Source: Paenibacillus sp. CC-CFT747 (GTDB taxonomy: Bacteria; Bacillota; Bacilli; Paenibacillales; NBRC-103111). From it: 64,000 nt of DNA. The translations under genes and the position numbers were made by a program. Under the pieces are notes generated by a model that searched no databases, was not told the origin of the DNA, and was given only the letters and a program-made list of their open reading frames with translations. How positions within the stretch are numbered: the stretch's first letter is position 1; each line of letters opens with the position of its first letter. Shown piece after piece: positions 9,923 to 18,151 of this stretch. Location: positions 3,278,001 through 3,342,000 of the forward strand of contig CP106741.1 of the NCBI GenBank assembly GCA_030323305.1, given 5' to 3'.

Positions 9923-10288
9923 ATGATCGGTAAAAACATTTCCGATATCCGGAAGCAGCGGGGGTATACCCTGTCGGAGCTTTCGGAGAGAACCGGAATC
10001 TCGAAGTCGTATTTAAGCAACATCGAACGAAATCTTAAGCAGAATCCTTCGATCCATGTGATGGAGAAGATTGCTTCGGTGCTGAAGGTGGATCTCAAAA
10101 CCTTGCTGAAACTTGCCGCGGATGCCGAAAGTCCTCATAAATTCGAGAAAGAATGGATGGACTTTATCTATGCCTTGAAGAGGTCGGGAATAGACAAGGA
10201 CCAGATTCATGAATATAAGATTATCATAGATTTTATGAAGTGGTACAAACAGAATAAGATCGAGTCGTCCAACACTCAACCCGAATAA
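9923..10288 (+). CDS. SinR-like XRE regulator (first of two paralogues)
   Basis: 121-residue DNA-binding protein with an N-terminal XRE/lambda-repressor helix-turn-helix (MIGKNISDIRKQRGYTLSEL then SKSYLSNIERNLKQNPSIHV) and a C-terminal SinI/SinR-type dimerisation helix pair (KEWMDFIYALKRSGIDKDQI). It is close in plan to SinR/SlrR of B. subtilis, which repress matrix operons. The ATG at 9923 fits the GGTGGA at 9905-9910 better than the GTG at 9911. The C-terminal helix is less SinR-like than in its neighbour, so it may be an SlrR-like partner. No sinI gene is visible. Confidence 0.85.
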   Translation: MIGKNISDIRKQRGYTLSELSERTGISKSYLSNIERNLKQNPSIHVMEKIASVLKVDLKTLLKLAADAESPHKFEKEWMDFIYALKRSGIDKDQIHEYKIIIDFMKWYKQNKIESSNTQPE

Positions 10289-10374
10289 CCATTGGCAGCG
10301 GTTGCAGGGAACAGGACATGGGCAAAAAGTAGGAGAGTTCTGTCTGTAAAGGGTCTTTTTCTTCAGAATCCTAA

Positions 10375-10403
10375 TTGTTCGTTACAAAGAACTCTGGTAT
10401 AAT
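10375..10403 (+). promoter_or_regulatory. Promoter of second sinR with internal SinR box
   Basis: TTGTTC (10375-10380), 17-base spacer and TATAAT (10398-10403) form a clear sigma-A promoter. The spacer contains AAAGAAC (10386-10392), the complement of GTTCTTT, which matches the published SinR operator GTTCTYT; a near match GTTCTGT lies at 10337-10343. This suggests repression by SinR itself or by the paralogue upstream. Confidence 0.6.
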
Positions 10404-10452
10404 GCAAGCATTGACCTGTTCAGTTACCATTATGCTAAAAGGGAAGATCGGA

Positions 10453-10791
10453 ATGATCGGTAAACGAGTTCAACAGTTACGCAAAGAGAAAGGGATGTCT
10501 CTCACGGAGCTGGCCGAACGGGCCGGCGTGGCCAAATCGTATATAAGCAGCCTGGAAAGGGACATCCAGAAGAATCCTTCCATCCAATTTCTTGAGAAAA
10601 TTGCGGCCGTCCTTAAAGTTCCCGTGGATCGCCTGATCGACGGGGAAGAAGAAGGAAGACCGGGAATCGAGTTAGACCCGGAATGGTATGATATTGTCCG
10701 GGAAGCGATGTCTTCCGGCGTGGACAAACAGCAGTTCCGCGAGTTTCTGGATTTCAACCGGTGGAGAATGTCCCGCCCGAGCGGCGAATAG
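10453..10791 (+). CDS. sinR: Biofilm master repressor SinR
   Basis: 112-residue regulator very close to B. subtilis SinR in both parts: helix-turn-helix MIGKRVQQLRKEKGMSLTEL with AGVAKSYISSLERDIQKNPS, and the C-terminal dimerisation domain ELDPEWYDIVREAMSSGVDK followed by QFREFLDFNRWR. The frame is open from 10375, but homology and position fix the ATG at 10453. SinR represses eps and amyloid-fibre operons; the location just behind eps fits. Its promoter carries a SinR-type box, suggesting autoregulation. Confidence 0.93.
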   Translation: MIGKRVQQLRKEKGMSLTELAERAGVAKSYISSLERDIQKNPSIQFLEKIAAVLKVPVDRLIDGEEEGRPGIELDPEWYDIVREAMSSGVDKQQFREFLDFNRWRMSRPSGE

Positions 10792-10870
10792 GCTGCCCCC
10801 GGTGTAAGCAGGGCCGTTATCCTCGGGGAGCCCGGCCTCTCGTCCGGCCGACCTCTCGTGTGTACCGAAT

Positions 10871-10910
10871 GCCTCCGTCTCCTGGATCTCCAGGAGACGG
10901 GGGCTTTTTT
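10871..10910 (+). terminator. Rho-independent terminator of sinR
   Basis: A 15-bp stem (GCCTCCGTCTCCTGG against CCAGGAGACGGGGGC, one G-T pair) with a four-base loop is followed directly by TTTTTT. Confidence 0.93.
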
Positions 10911-10937
10911 CGGTTGGGGCGAGAAGAGCGCGTGGGC

Positions 10938-10978
10938 CAAAAGCCCTTCCGGCTTCTGGATCAGAAGCCGGAAGGGCT
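10938..10978 (-). terminator. Perfect 16-bp hairpin, probable terminator for ohr
   Basis: AGCCCTTCCGGCTTCT (10942-10957) pairs perfectly with 10963-10978 across a five-base loop. On the minus strand the stem is followed by TTTTGGCCC, so it can end the ohr transcript, though the T run is short. It lies about 170 bases beyond the ohr stop. Confidence 0.55.
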
Positions 10979-10988
10979 GAAGGCGCGG

Positions 10989-11069
10989 GCTACCGGGGGT
11001 TGGGGCGATGCCCCGTTCGCCACTTGCCTGGTCAGGCGAAGCCACCTATCCGGTCCGCACCCCCGGTAA
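10989..11069. other. Compound inverted repeat, possible folded RNA
   Basis: TACCGGGGGT (10989-10998) pairs with ACCCCCGGTA (11060-11069). Inside lie a GGGGCGATGCCCC hairpin and TTCGCC/GGCGAA arms around GCCTGGTCAGGC. The result is a closed multi-branch fold on either strand. I could not match it to a known RNA family; it lies in the 3' region of ohr. Confidence 0.4.
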
Positions 11070-11151
11070 AGCCTGTCCGGCACGGACGGGACGAGTGCCG
11101 CCGCGTTCCGCGCTTCCGCCGAACGGTGGGCATTCGTCCCCTTCGGCTGCG

Positions 11152-11577
11152 TTATTCCGAGGCCTTTACGTCGACCTGAATGTTGCCGCGCGTGGCCTTG
11201 GAATAGGGGCACGCCTGATGGGCGGCTTCCGCCAATTCCTGAACCGTCGCCTGGTCCATTCCCGGTATCTTCACTTCCATGACGGCTGCGAGCTGAAAGC
11301 CTCCATCTGCCGGGTCTTTTCCAATGCTGACCTGGGCCGTGACTTCGGCGTTCTCGATTTTCTGCCCTTTCTGGCGGGCCACCATCAGCAGGGCACTCTC
11401 GAAGCAGGCAGCATATCCGGCGGCGAACAGCTGCTCGGGATTCGTGCCTTCTCCTCCGTCTCCCTGCAGTTCCTTGGGCATACTGAGCTTAAAGTCCAGC
11501 TTCCCATCCGAGCTGCGGACCGAACCGGTCCGTCCGCCATGTACGGCGGTAGCGGATGCTGTGTATAATTTGTCCAT
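11152..11577 (-). CDS. ohr: Organic hydroperoxide resistance protein Ohr (OsmC family)
   Basis: 141-residue thiol peroxidase that reduces organic and fatty-acid hydroperoxides with lipoyl-protein thiols. Both catalytic cysteines are present, Cys58 in GYAACFESAL and Cys123 in HQACPYSKATRGN, as is the Ohr-type N-terminus LYTASATAVHGGRTGSVRS. Length matches the family. AAAGGAGTG precedes the ATG by 7-8 bases. No ohrR neighbour is visible, so control by OhrR, if any, is from elsewhere. Confidence 0.95.
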   Translation of the reverse strand: MDKLYTASATAVHGGRTGSVRSSDGKLDFKLSMPKELQGDGGEGTNPEQLFAAGYAACFESALLMVARQKGQKIENAEVTAQVSIGKDPADGGFQLAAVMEVKIPGMDQATVQELAEAAHQACPYSKATRGNIQVDVKASE

Positions 11578-11752
11578 GGGTTAACACTCCTTTCCAATCG
11601 GGATCCTGCCTGTACCAAAACGCTTGTCCCGTTTAATTTTACCCATTATCGCTAGACGGAAAACAAGCCGCGGGGCTCGAGGCGAATGAACGAATCAGAA
11701 GAAAGAACGGGTAATAGAGAGAATCGAGAGTAACGCATAGGGGGAGAGCCGC

Positions 11753-12751
11753 ATGATAAGCGAACGGGAAGACCCGTTTTTGCCGGAGGGACGGCCGGAA
11801 GACGCCGGGTTTCAGCAGGAGATTCTTAAGGAGATGGAAGGACGTCTCCGCGAATGGAAAATGAGAGACGTCCTGATCGTTCGCGGCGGACGGCTGGTGT
11901 GGGAATGGCACGACAAGGGGCAGGACCGGACGGGCCAGGTGTATTCCATGACCAAGAGCTTCCTGTCCGCCCTGATCGGAATCGCGATGGAACGGGGAGA
12001 AATCCAAGATCTCGATAGGTCTTTGGGCGAGTTCTACGAATGGACGCGGGAAGAAGCGGATCCCCGGCTGGCCTCCATTCGGCTGAAGCACCTCTTGACG
12101 ATGACGCCCGGCTTCGAGTGGCCGGATTTTGACAAGCCGTATTTCCAGATGCGGAAGGAGGCGGACTGGCCTCGCTATGTGCTGAAGCAGCCGATCGGGC
12201 ACGAGCCGGGCGAAGCGTTCACCTACAATTCCGGCGCCTCCCAGCTCCTCTCGGATATTCTAACCCGGTCTACCGGGCTGGGTGCGCTGGCTTATGCCCG
12301 TCAGCATCTGTTCGGTCCGTTAGGCTTCCGGTCTCCCCGGTGGAAGAGCCATGACGGCGTGAACGAAGGAGGAGCGGGCCTTCAGCTCTACTCGCGGGAC
12401 CTGGCCAAATTCGGCCTCCTCTACTTACGGGAGGGCGACTGGTTCGGGAAACAGCTGATTCCGCAGGCGTGGGTCCGGGAATCGACCTCGATCCAGCACA
12501 AGGGGCTCGTTCATTACGAACCGCCCATCTACGGCCACTATGGCTACCACTGGTGGGTGTCACCGGAGGAGCATAACGGGCAATTCGACTGTTACTTCGC
12601 TCTGGGGTTCGGAGGACAGTACCTGTTCGTCGTTCCCTCCCGGGACTTGGTCATGGTTGTCCGTAAAGCGCTGGCCGGCAAGCATAACGCCATTCTGTCC
12701 AAAGCTCTGTTGTTCGACTACGTGTCCCGCGCTATAGAGGACAGGGCGTAA
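11753..12751 (+). CDS. Serine hydrolase of the beta-lactamase/6-aminohexanoate-dimer hydrolase type
   Basis: 332-residue protein of the class C beta-lactamase-like family. The nucleophile motif SMTK is at residues 65-68 (VYSMTKSFLSALIGIAMERG), followed by the YNS motif (FTYNSGASQLLSD, about residue 160). There is no signal peptide, so a cytoplasmic esterase, amidase or peptidase role is likely. GGGGAGAG precedes the ATG. It stands alone and converges with the AraC gene with only 17 bases between. The natural substrate cannot be told from the sequence. Confidence 0.85.
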   Translation: MISEREDPFLPEGRPEDAGFQQEILKEMEGRLREWKMRDVLIVRGGRLVWEWHDKGQDRTGQVYSMTKSFLSALIGIAMERGEIQDLDRSLGEFYEWTREEADPRLASIRLKHLLTMTPGFEWPDFDKPYFQMRKEADWPRYVLKQPIGHEPGEAFTYNSGASQLLSDILTRSTGLGALAYARQHLFGPLGFRSPRWKSHDGVNEGGAGLQLYSRDLAKFGLLYLREGDWFGKQLIPQAWVRESTSIQHKGLVHYEPPIYGHYGYHWWVSPEEHNGQFDCYFALGFGGQYLFVVPSRDLVMVVRKALAGKHNAILSKALLFDYVSRAIEDRA

Positions 12752-12768
12752 ACGGGGACAACCCCGGG

Positions 12769-13656
12769 TTACCGCCGAACCCCTTGAGAGGGGCGGCAGC
12801 TTCCCGGAGAGACTCCCGTTCTCTTCTTAAAGGCCTTCGAGAAGTGATGGATGTCCGAGAAGCCGCAGTATTCGGCGATTTCTTCTAGCTTGAGCGGCGT
12901 CGTTTCGAGCAGCTCCCTCGCATGGCGGATTCTTAATTCAAGCAGATACTGGTGGGGAGAGGTGCCGAACCGCTTCCGGAACACAGCCGTGAATCGGGAC
13001 GGGGACAGGTTGGCCCGCCGGGCCATCTCGGCAACCGAAAGCGGCTCGGATAATCGCAGCGAGAGGAAGGAAGGGATCCCGTTCAGCGATTCAGGATTCG
13101 TCCGGCTGACGCTTTCTTCGTCCGTATGGTCCTCCAGCATAGTCAGAATCAGGTCCGTCGCGAGCGACTGGGCCTTAAGCTGCTGCAAGGGCGACCGCTG
13201 CATCCAGCACCCGATCGTCTCCAGGAAGCGGTCCCGGAAGGCAAGCGGGTTTCGCGGGACGAGCCGCACCGGAAGATGGATGCCCGTCATGTCGTTCAGC
13301 CGCGGCTGCATGAGCTCGGAATAGGCGGACAGGTCGATCTGGCCCGCCCGTGTCGGAAAGCTCTGCTCCCTTATAGGATTGTAGAATAGATCCAAATGAG
13401 CGAAGGGGGTGATCGTCGAGGTCAGCCCCTTTAGGGCGTTCCGGCTGCCCGGCTGGATCAGGCACCACTCCCCGCTGGCGAAGAAATGGTCCGTTCCGTC
13501 CACGGTAAACAAGCATTCGCCTTCCTGGATGTAGATGAGCAGGTAATCGAGAAGGCGGCGTTCCGGGTATGACCAGGGAAGCCGAATGGCATAATCGCTT
13601 TCGCGGATATAAGGGACAATGGGATGGCGCGCCATCCACTCGGATAAAGAGGACAT
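12769..13656 (-). CDS. AraC-family transcriptional regulator
   Basis: 295-residue regulator with an N-terminal cupin-like sensing domain (SYPERRLLDYLLIYIQEGECL, FFASGEWCLIQPGS) and a C-terminal pair of helix-turn-helix motifs (LSVAEMARRANLSPSRFTAV and LEEIAEYCGFSDIHHFSKAF, ending FKKRTGVSPG). The ATG follows AAGGAGG. It is divergent from the phytanoyl-CoA dioxygenase family gene and is the obvious candidate to control it, probably by sensing a small sugar-like or related ligand. Confidence 0.93.
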   Translation of the reverse strand: MSSLSEWMARHPIVPYIRESDYAIRLPWSYPERRLLDYLLIYIQEGECLFTVDGTDHFFASGEWCLIQPGSRNALKGLTSTITPFAHLDLFYNPIREQSFPTRAGQIDLSAYSELMQPRLNDMTGIHLPVRLVPRNPLAFRDRFLETIGCWMQRSPLQQLKAQSLATDLILTMLEDHTDEESVSRTNPESLNGIPSFLSLRLSEPLSVAEMARRANLSPSRFTAVFRKRFGTSPHQYLLELRIRHARELLETTPLKLEEIAEYCGFSDIHHFSKAFKKRTGVSPGSCRPSQGVRR

Positions 13657-13815
13657 GGAAGCCTCCTTGGGCAGTCGGTTTAGACAAACAGATCAGGCGG
13701 GTTGTACAAAGCCAAACCCAATGACCGTAAGTATAATGGAAGCATGGAATTCAGGAAGCATCTTACCGCTTCGCTTGAATAAGACAAGTATACCATTGGA
13801 AAAAGAGGGATGCCC

Positions 13816-14661
13816 ATGATCAGGAAGTCCGAAGCCAACGACCTGCCCGCCCTGACCGAGGAATATGCGTTGACAAAGGAGCAGCTTGCTGCTTATCGCG
13901 ACAAAGGCCATATCTACCTTCCCGGCACCGCGTCTCCGGAGGAGATAGCCTCGTATGAGCCGCTTATTGCGAGTTTGGTCCGAGAGCTCAATTATCACGA
14001 TAAGCCGGTCGGTGAAAGGGACACCTACGGGAAGGCTTTTATCCAGATCGGCAACTTGTGGCGCCGCAGTGAGGCCGTCCGCCGGTTCGTTCTGGCCCGC
14101 CGGTTCGCCAAAATCGCCGCCGATCTGATGGGGGTGGACGGGGTGCGGATCTATCACGATCAGGCTCTCTTCAAGGAGCCGGGAGGCGGGCATACCCCTT
14201 GGCACCAGGATCAGATCTACTGGCCGCTCGATACGATGAACACCATCACCATGTGGATGCCGCTTGTTCCGGTAACGGAGGAGGTGGGCTCCATGACCTT
14301 TGTCAACGGCTCCCACAAGAACGGTTTTCTCAGCCGGGAGCAGATCTCCGATGAATCCCACCGCACCTTCAAAAGCTACATCGAGGGCAAAAAGCTGGAG
14401 ACGGTGACGTATGGGGCCATGGCCGCAGGGGACGCTACGTTTCATGCCGGCTGGACGCTGCACAGCGCGCCGGGAAATCCGACCGACCGGATGAGGGAAG
14501 TCATGACGATCATCTACTATGCGGATGGAACCCGCGCTATCGAGCCGGACAGCGTTGCACGACAAAACGATCTCAAGACCTGGTTTCCCGGAACGGCCCC
14601 CGGGGAAATCGCCGCGACCGAGCTCAATCCTCTCGTCTACAGCCGGAGCGGGGCGGAATAA
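13816..14661 (+). CDS. Phytanoyl-CoA dioxygenase (PhyH) family protein
   Basis: About 281-residue Fe(II)/2-oxoglutarate-dependent oxygenase. The iron ligands His-X-Asp are seen in TPWHQDQIYW with the distal His in FHAGWTLHSAPGNPTDRMRE, where Arg would hold 2-oxoglutarate. DQALFKEPGGGHTPWHQDQ and MWMPLVPVTEEVGSMTFVNG are typical of the PhyH family. Two ATGs are possible: 13810 abuts the AGAGGG, while 13816 has proper spacing. Divergent pairing with an AraC regulator suggests a catabolic or detoxifying hydroxylation; the substrate is unknown. Confidence 0.88.
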   Translation: MIRKSEANDLPALTEEYALTKEQLAAYRDKGHIYLPGTASPEEIASYEPLIASLVRELNYHDKPVGERDTYGKAFIQIGNLWRRSEAVRRFVLARRFAKIAADLMGVDGVRIYHDQALFKEPGGGHTPWHQDQIYWPLDTMNTITMWMPLVPVTEEVGSMTFVNGSHKNGFLSREQISDESHRTFKSYIEGKKLETVTYGAMAAGDATFHAGWTLHSAPGNPTDRMREVMTIIYYADGTRAIEPDSVARQNDLKTWFPGTAPGEIAATELNPLVYSRSGAE

Positions 14662-14683
14662 GCAGGAGAAAGTGACAAATACT

Positions 14684-14718
14684 ACCCCTATCCTGACCAA
14701 TTGGATAGGGGGTTAGTT
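14684..14718 (+). terminator. Hairpin between phyH gene and Gly-rich gene
   Basis: CCCCTATCC pairs with GGATAGGGG and is followed by TTAGTTTT and then directly by the ATG of the next gene. It can serve as terminator of the oxygenase gene, but it also buries the only ribosome binding site (ATAGGGGG) of the following gene. Confidence 0.6.
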
Positions 14719-14720
14719 TT

Positions 14721-15221
14721 ATGCGTTTAGCAGCCGGCTTTACGATTTTCCTGCTGCTTCTAATGAACGGGGCAGTGACGTCTCCAGTGTCCGCCTTACC
14801 AGCAGTGGAGACGCCGAGATCGGCCCAAGCGGCTCCGGTTGTGCCGCCACCGCTGGTGAACGAGCCGGCGGAGGAGGACGGCCTGCAGCCGCAGGCTTAC
14901 CGCTCCGGCCGCGGCAGCTACCGGTCCCCGGCCGGCGGGTACCGGGGCGGCAACCGCGCCGTGACGCCGGGAGCAGGCGTGACCCGGCCCGGCGCCGGCC
15001 AGCCCGGTACCCGCACGCCGGCTGCTCCAGGCCGGACGGGCTTCGGCAGCTTCTTCGGCGGCCTGGCGGCGGGCACGTTCCTCGGCAGCCTGCTGAACCC
15101 GTTCGGGTTCGGGGGCTACGGCGGATACGGTGGCGGCGTTTCGCTCATCGGCATCATCCTTTGGGCGGCAGTGTTGTTCTTCCTCTTCCGGTTGATCCGA
15201 AGAGTCATGGGAAGACGCTGA
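14721..15221 (+). CDS. Secreted or membrane-anchored Gly-rich protein
   Basis: 166-residue protein with an N-terminal signal peptide (AAGFTIFLLLLMNGAVTSPVSALPA), a Pro/Gly/Arg-rich low-complexity middle (residues about 55-105), a glycine-rich stretch (LNPFGFGGYGGYGGGVSLIG) and a C-terminal membrane helix (IGIILWAAVLFFLFRLIRR). Such proteins are common in Paenibacillaceae next to the membrane but have no assigned function. The ATG lies right behind a hairpin that covers the ribosome site. Plausible as a real gene from its signal peptide and terminal helix. Confidence 0.7.
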   Translation: MRLAAGFTIFLLLLMNGAVTSPVSALPAVETPRSAQAAPVVPPPLVNEPAEEDGLQPQAYRSGRGSYRSPAGGYRGGNRAVTPGAGVTRPGAGQPGTRTPAAPGRTGFGSFFGGLAAGTFLGSLLNPFGFGGYGGYGGGVSLIGIILWAAVLFFLFRLIRRVMGRR

Positions 15222-15233
15222 CCTCCGCAGAGC

Positions 15234-15258
15234 GGAAGGCCCTCATAGGGCCTTTTCC
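15234..15258 (+). terminator. Terminator of the Gly-rich gene
   Basis: AAGGCCC and GGGCCTT flank a five-base loop, followed by TTTTCC. Confidence 0.75.
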
Positions 15259-15296
15259 ATGCTGCGCGAGCTTCTTCCAGAGCTGGGCCTCTTCAA

Positions 15297-15355
15297 ACAA
15301 AACCCCCTTTGCGAAGCGCCGTCCCCGGCGTTTTCGTAAAGGGGTTATTTGTTTT
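15297..15355. terminator. Bidirectional terminator between convergent genes
   Basis: Long inverted repeat AACCCCCTTTGCGAA against TTCGTAAAGGGGTT with an inner GCGCCG/CGGCG pair, flanked by A-rich and T-rich sides. It can end both the plus-strand gene and hisJ. Confidence 0.7.
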
Positions 15356-15416
15356 GCTTCAGGGTCATGGTCCGCCCGCCGCTTCATAGCGTGCCAGGCA
15401 GGGCCGAGAGAGCCTC

Positions 15417-16223
15417 TTACAGCGGAACCTTCTGCATCTCCTTGCGGCGGTAATACACCCACTCCTTGAAACCGATCTCCCGGAGCTTGCGCTGCACCTC
15501 TTCCCAATCGTCCCCGACGCGGGAAGGAAGATGGGCATCCGAGCCGAACGTAATCGGAATGTTGTAGAACAAGGCCCTCTCCAACATATCGTCGGCCGGG
15601 TACCAGCCTCCTACCGTTTTGGTTTTGCCCGAGGTGTTGACCTCAATCGCGATTCCGTGTCCGCCGATGATCTTCAGCGTTTCCTCGACCATTTTGGTCT
15701 GAATCCGGCTGAATTCGGGGTAATAGCCCTTCATCGCATCGATATGGCCCAGGATCTGGAACATGCCGCTGTCCGCGGATTGGCGGATCAGATCGTAATA
15801 TTCATCCTTCGCCTTGATCTGGTCGTTCTTGGAGAGCCCCTTCCAGCGGTTCTTGTTGAAGATGCTCACCCCGCCCGAGCGGTGAACGGACCCGATAATA
15901 TAATCGAACGGATAGGGCTCATACATCTGCTTATACAGGTCGGCGTGCTCCGGGAAGAAATCCGATTCCACCCCGAGAAGCACTTCGATCCGGTCTTTGT
16001 ATTCCTCTTTAAGCTTCAGCACCTCGGAGATGTAGTGGGTGAACTCGCTTTTCGCCATGGCAATGCCGGGCTCCGCGTGGTCTTCCTTGCTGCCGAAATA
16101 GGGCGAGTGGTCGGAAATGCCGATGACTTGAAGCCCCGCCTTCAGAGCCGCCTCTATATAATCCCTTATTTCGCCTTCGGCATGGCCGCAGCGGCTATGG
16201 TGGGTATGCAGGTCGAATTTCAT
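15417..16223 (-). CDS. hisJ: Histidinol-phosphatase, PHP-domain type
   Basis: 268-residue PHP-fold phosphatase that removes phosphate from L-histidinol phosphate, the penultimate step of histidine synthesis. The metal ligands appear in FDLHTHHSRCGHAEG, ISDHSPYFG, LLGVESDFFPEH, IIGSVHRSG, LGHIDAMKGY and FGSDAHLPSRVG. Length and order match HisJ of Bacillus. AGGGACC lies before the ATG. It stands apart from any his operon, as is common in this group. Confidence 0.9.
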   Translation of the reverse strand: MKFDLHTHHSRCGHAEGEIRDYIEAALKAGLQVIGISDHSPYFGSKEDHAEPGIAMAKSEFTHYISEVLKLKEEYKDRIEVLLGVESDFFPEHADLYKQMYEPYPFDYIIGSVHRSGGVSIFNKNRWKGLSKNDQIKAKDEYYDLIRQSADSGMFQILGHIDAMKGYYPEFSRIQTKMVEETLKIIGGHGIAIEVNTSGKTKTVGGWYPADDMLERALFYNIPITFGSDAHLPSRVGDDWEEVQRKLREIGFKEWVYYRRKEMQKVPL

Positions 16224-16297
16224 GGATCCGGTCCCTCCGTTGATTTAGTTGGTTTTATAGTGGTCTCTTAGGATCTCTCCGGTAAAGTCGAAATCCG

Positions 16298-17199
16298 TTA
16301 TTCCGAGCCGAGGAACTGGGTTTCGGGCATGCCCTTCAGGTCGCTTAGAAACTGCTGCATGGCCGAGCTCAGGTAGCGGCCGGATTTGTAGATGACCCCG
16401 ACCGGGTGACTGATGTCGAGCTCGTTGACCGGGAGCATCCGCAGGGTGCCCAGCCTCGTTTCGTTCGCGATGGAGAGCTTCGAGATGATGGCGGCCCCCA
16501 GATTAAGCTCCACCATCCGCTTCACTTCCTCGCTGCTCGACAGCTCCATCACAATCATAGGGGTAATGTTCCAGCGGCGGAACAGCTGATCGACGAACCG
16601 GCGGCCGGCCGTGTCCGGAGAAAGCATGATGAACGGGATGTGCCTCAAGTCCTCCATCGTGGCATGGCTGTTCCGCGCAAGCGGATGGGAAGGCGAGACC
16701 ACCAGCTCGAAATTATCATAATACAGGACGGACGTTTCCAGGCCGGGGTCCGGTCGGACAGGTACGCGATGCCGATGTCGACATTTCCGTTCTCTACGCT
16801 CGTCATGATCTGCGAGGAAGGCATGGAATAGATGCTCGTCTTGATCAGGGGATACTGATTCTGAAAATAAGAAAGCACCCGGGGCAGAATCTGCATGGCG
16901 ATCGACGTCGTGGTCCCCAGATTGATATGCCCCTGCGGCGTGTTCTCGAGGTCCGACAGCCGCTGCTTCATCTCCTCCACCACCTGAAGAATCCGCTGGG
17001 CATGCTCGAGAAAGACGCGTCCGCTGTCCGTTAAAGTAACCGGCTGGTTCCGGTCGACGAGGACGGTTTGGAATTCATCCTCCAGGCTCTTGATTTGTGC
17101 GGATACCGCCGGCTGGGTCAGGTTGAGCAATTCCCCCGCCTTGCGAAAGCTCATCGTTTTGGAAATCATTAATAAGGTTTCCAATTGATTGATGTTCAT
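16298..17199 (-). CDS. LysR-family regulator, frame-broken
   Basis: About 300-residue regulator: N-terminal winged helix (MNINQLETLLMISKTMSFRK, LLNLTQPAVSAQIKSLEDEF) and C-terminal periplasmic-binding-like effector domain (GHINLGTTTSIAMQILPRVL, VDIGIAYLSDRTP, then LVVSPSHPLARNSH). The frame is lost at the AAA run (16735-16737 on the plus strand); one added A gives WKTSVLYYDNFELV. Start at 17199 has a GGGGGA site; the longer open frame to 17511 is not homologous. It diverges from the hsp20 gene, but a link to it is not evident. Confidence 0.88.
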
Positions 17200-17428
17200 C
17201 CGCCGTCCCCCTTCGATACGCCCTAAGTTGATTTCATTGTGTTCATTATAAGACCAACCCGGCCGGAAGGCAAAAGAAGGAAGGCTTTCGCTTCCGAGGA
17301 TCCATCCGAAAAATCGGCGGCGGCTGGTATGAAAACGCGGGCGCCCAATATGCTTTAGGAAGAAGGGCCGTTGCGGAAGACGGACTGCCCGTGAAATCCT
17401 GGCGTTATGCGGGAGAGAAGGGGTACCG

Positions 17429-17894
17429 ATGGATACGGAGAAGTTCAACAAATGGATGGAAATGGCCAAAACGGTTACCGGCGGAAAGTTCTGGACCGAA
17501 GTGTTCGACAACCCGCTTGCCGAAGAATTCCTCTTTGAGGAGGGGCTTCCCCCAACCGGAACGGCCCCCGCCGGCTGGATACCCTTGCGCCGATATAGCG
17601 GAGACCGCCCAGGAAATTCTCGTGCTGGTGGACCTGCCCGGCGTCCGGAAGGAGGATATTCAGCTGTCGCTGAACAGCGGGCAGCTCCACCTGAAGGGCA
17701 TCGTCCGGACGGGGCTGCCGGGTGAAGCCCTCCATTTGTCGGAGCGCCGGCGCGGGGAATTCGAGCGCTCTTATGTCCTACCCCGCCGGATCGAGGGCGT
17801 CTGCGGACCGGTCAAGGCGGCTTTGCAGGAAGGGCTGCTTATCGTGCGCATTCCGGTTGCCGATCCTCCGCACACCCGGATTCCAATTGAATAA
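17429..17894 (+). CDS. Small heat-shock protein Hsp20, frame-broken
   Basis: About 154-residue alpha-crystallin-type chaperone that holds unfolding proteins. The crystallin domain is clear (ETAQEILVLVDLPGVRKEDI, SLNSGQLHLKGIV, ERRRGEFERSYVLPRRI, AALQEGLLIVRIP), including the C-terminal I-x-I-like RIPIE. The N-terminal region (DTEKFNKWMEMAKTVTGGKF) is in another frame: here one extra C in the C5 run at 17549-17553 is the simplest cause, giving EEGLPQPERPPPAGYP, the only break in this window that looks like an insertion. GAGAAGGGG precedes the ATG. Confidence 0.85.
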
Positions 17895-17955
17895 GGTGCC
17901 GGAAGAAGAACAGTCGGAGGATAAATAACCGGTCCTGCGGGTCCAGTTGATCTTT

Positions 17956-17983
17956 GCCCGATCCGTCAGGATCCGGGCTGTTT
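17956..17983 (+). terminator. Terminator of hsp20
   Basis: GCCCGATCC and GGATCCGGGC form a stem with a short loop, followed by TGTTT. Confidence 0.55.
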
Positions 17984-18151
17984 GCCGTTCGGGGGTAATG
18001 ATTCAGACGAAACGGTTAGTGGTAATTTTAGGGTGTGAGCATTTAGTAAGCATGCCAACCAATTATCGTGAATAGGGTGCAAATCGGGTAAGGAGAAGAC
18101 GGACTTACGTGAGGGAAGTACCGATAACGTCAAGAAAGGAAGGAAGGGCTC

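Larger units (their letters stand above)
10792..11151. other. Intergenic region with two hairpins and a folded 81-bp block
   Basis: After sinR come two strong hairpins (10871-10910 and 10942-10978) and then a compound inverted repeat at 10989-11069 that is described separately. No credible coding frame is seen. Confidence 0.6.
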
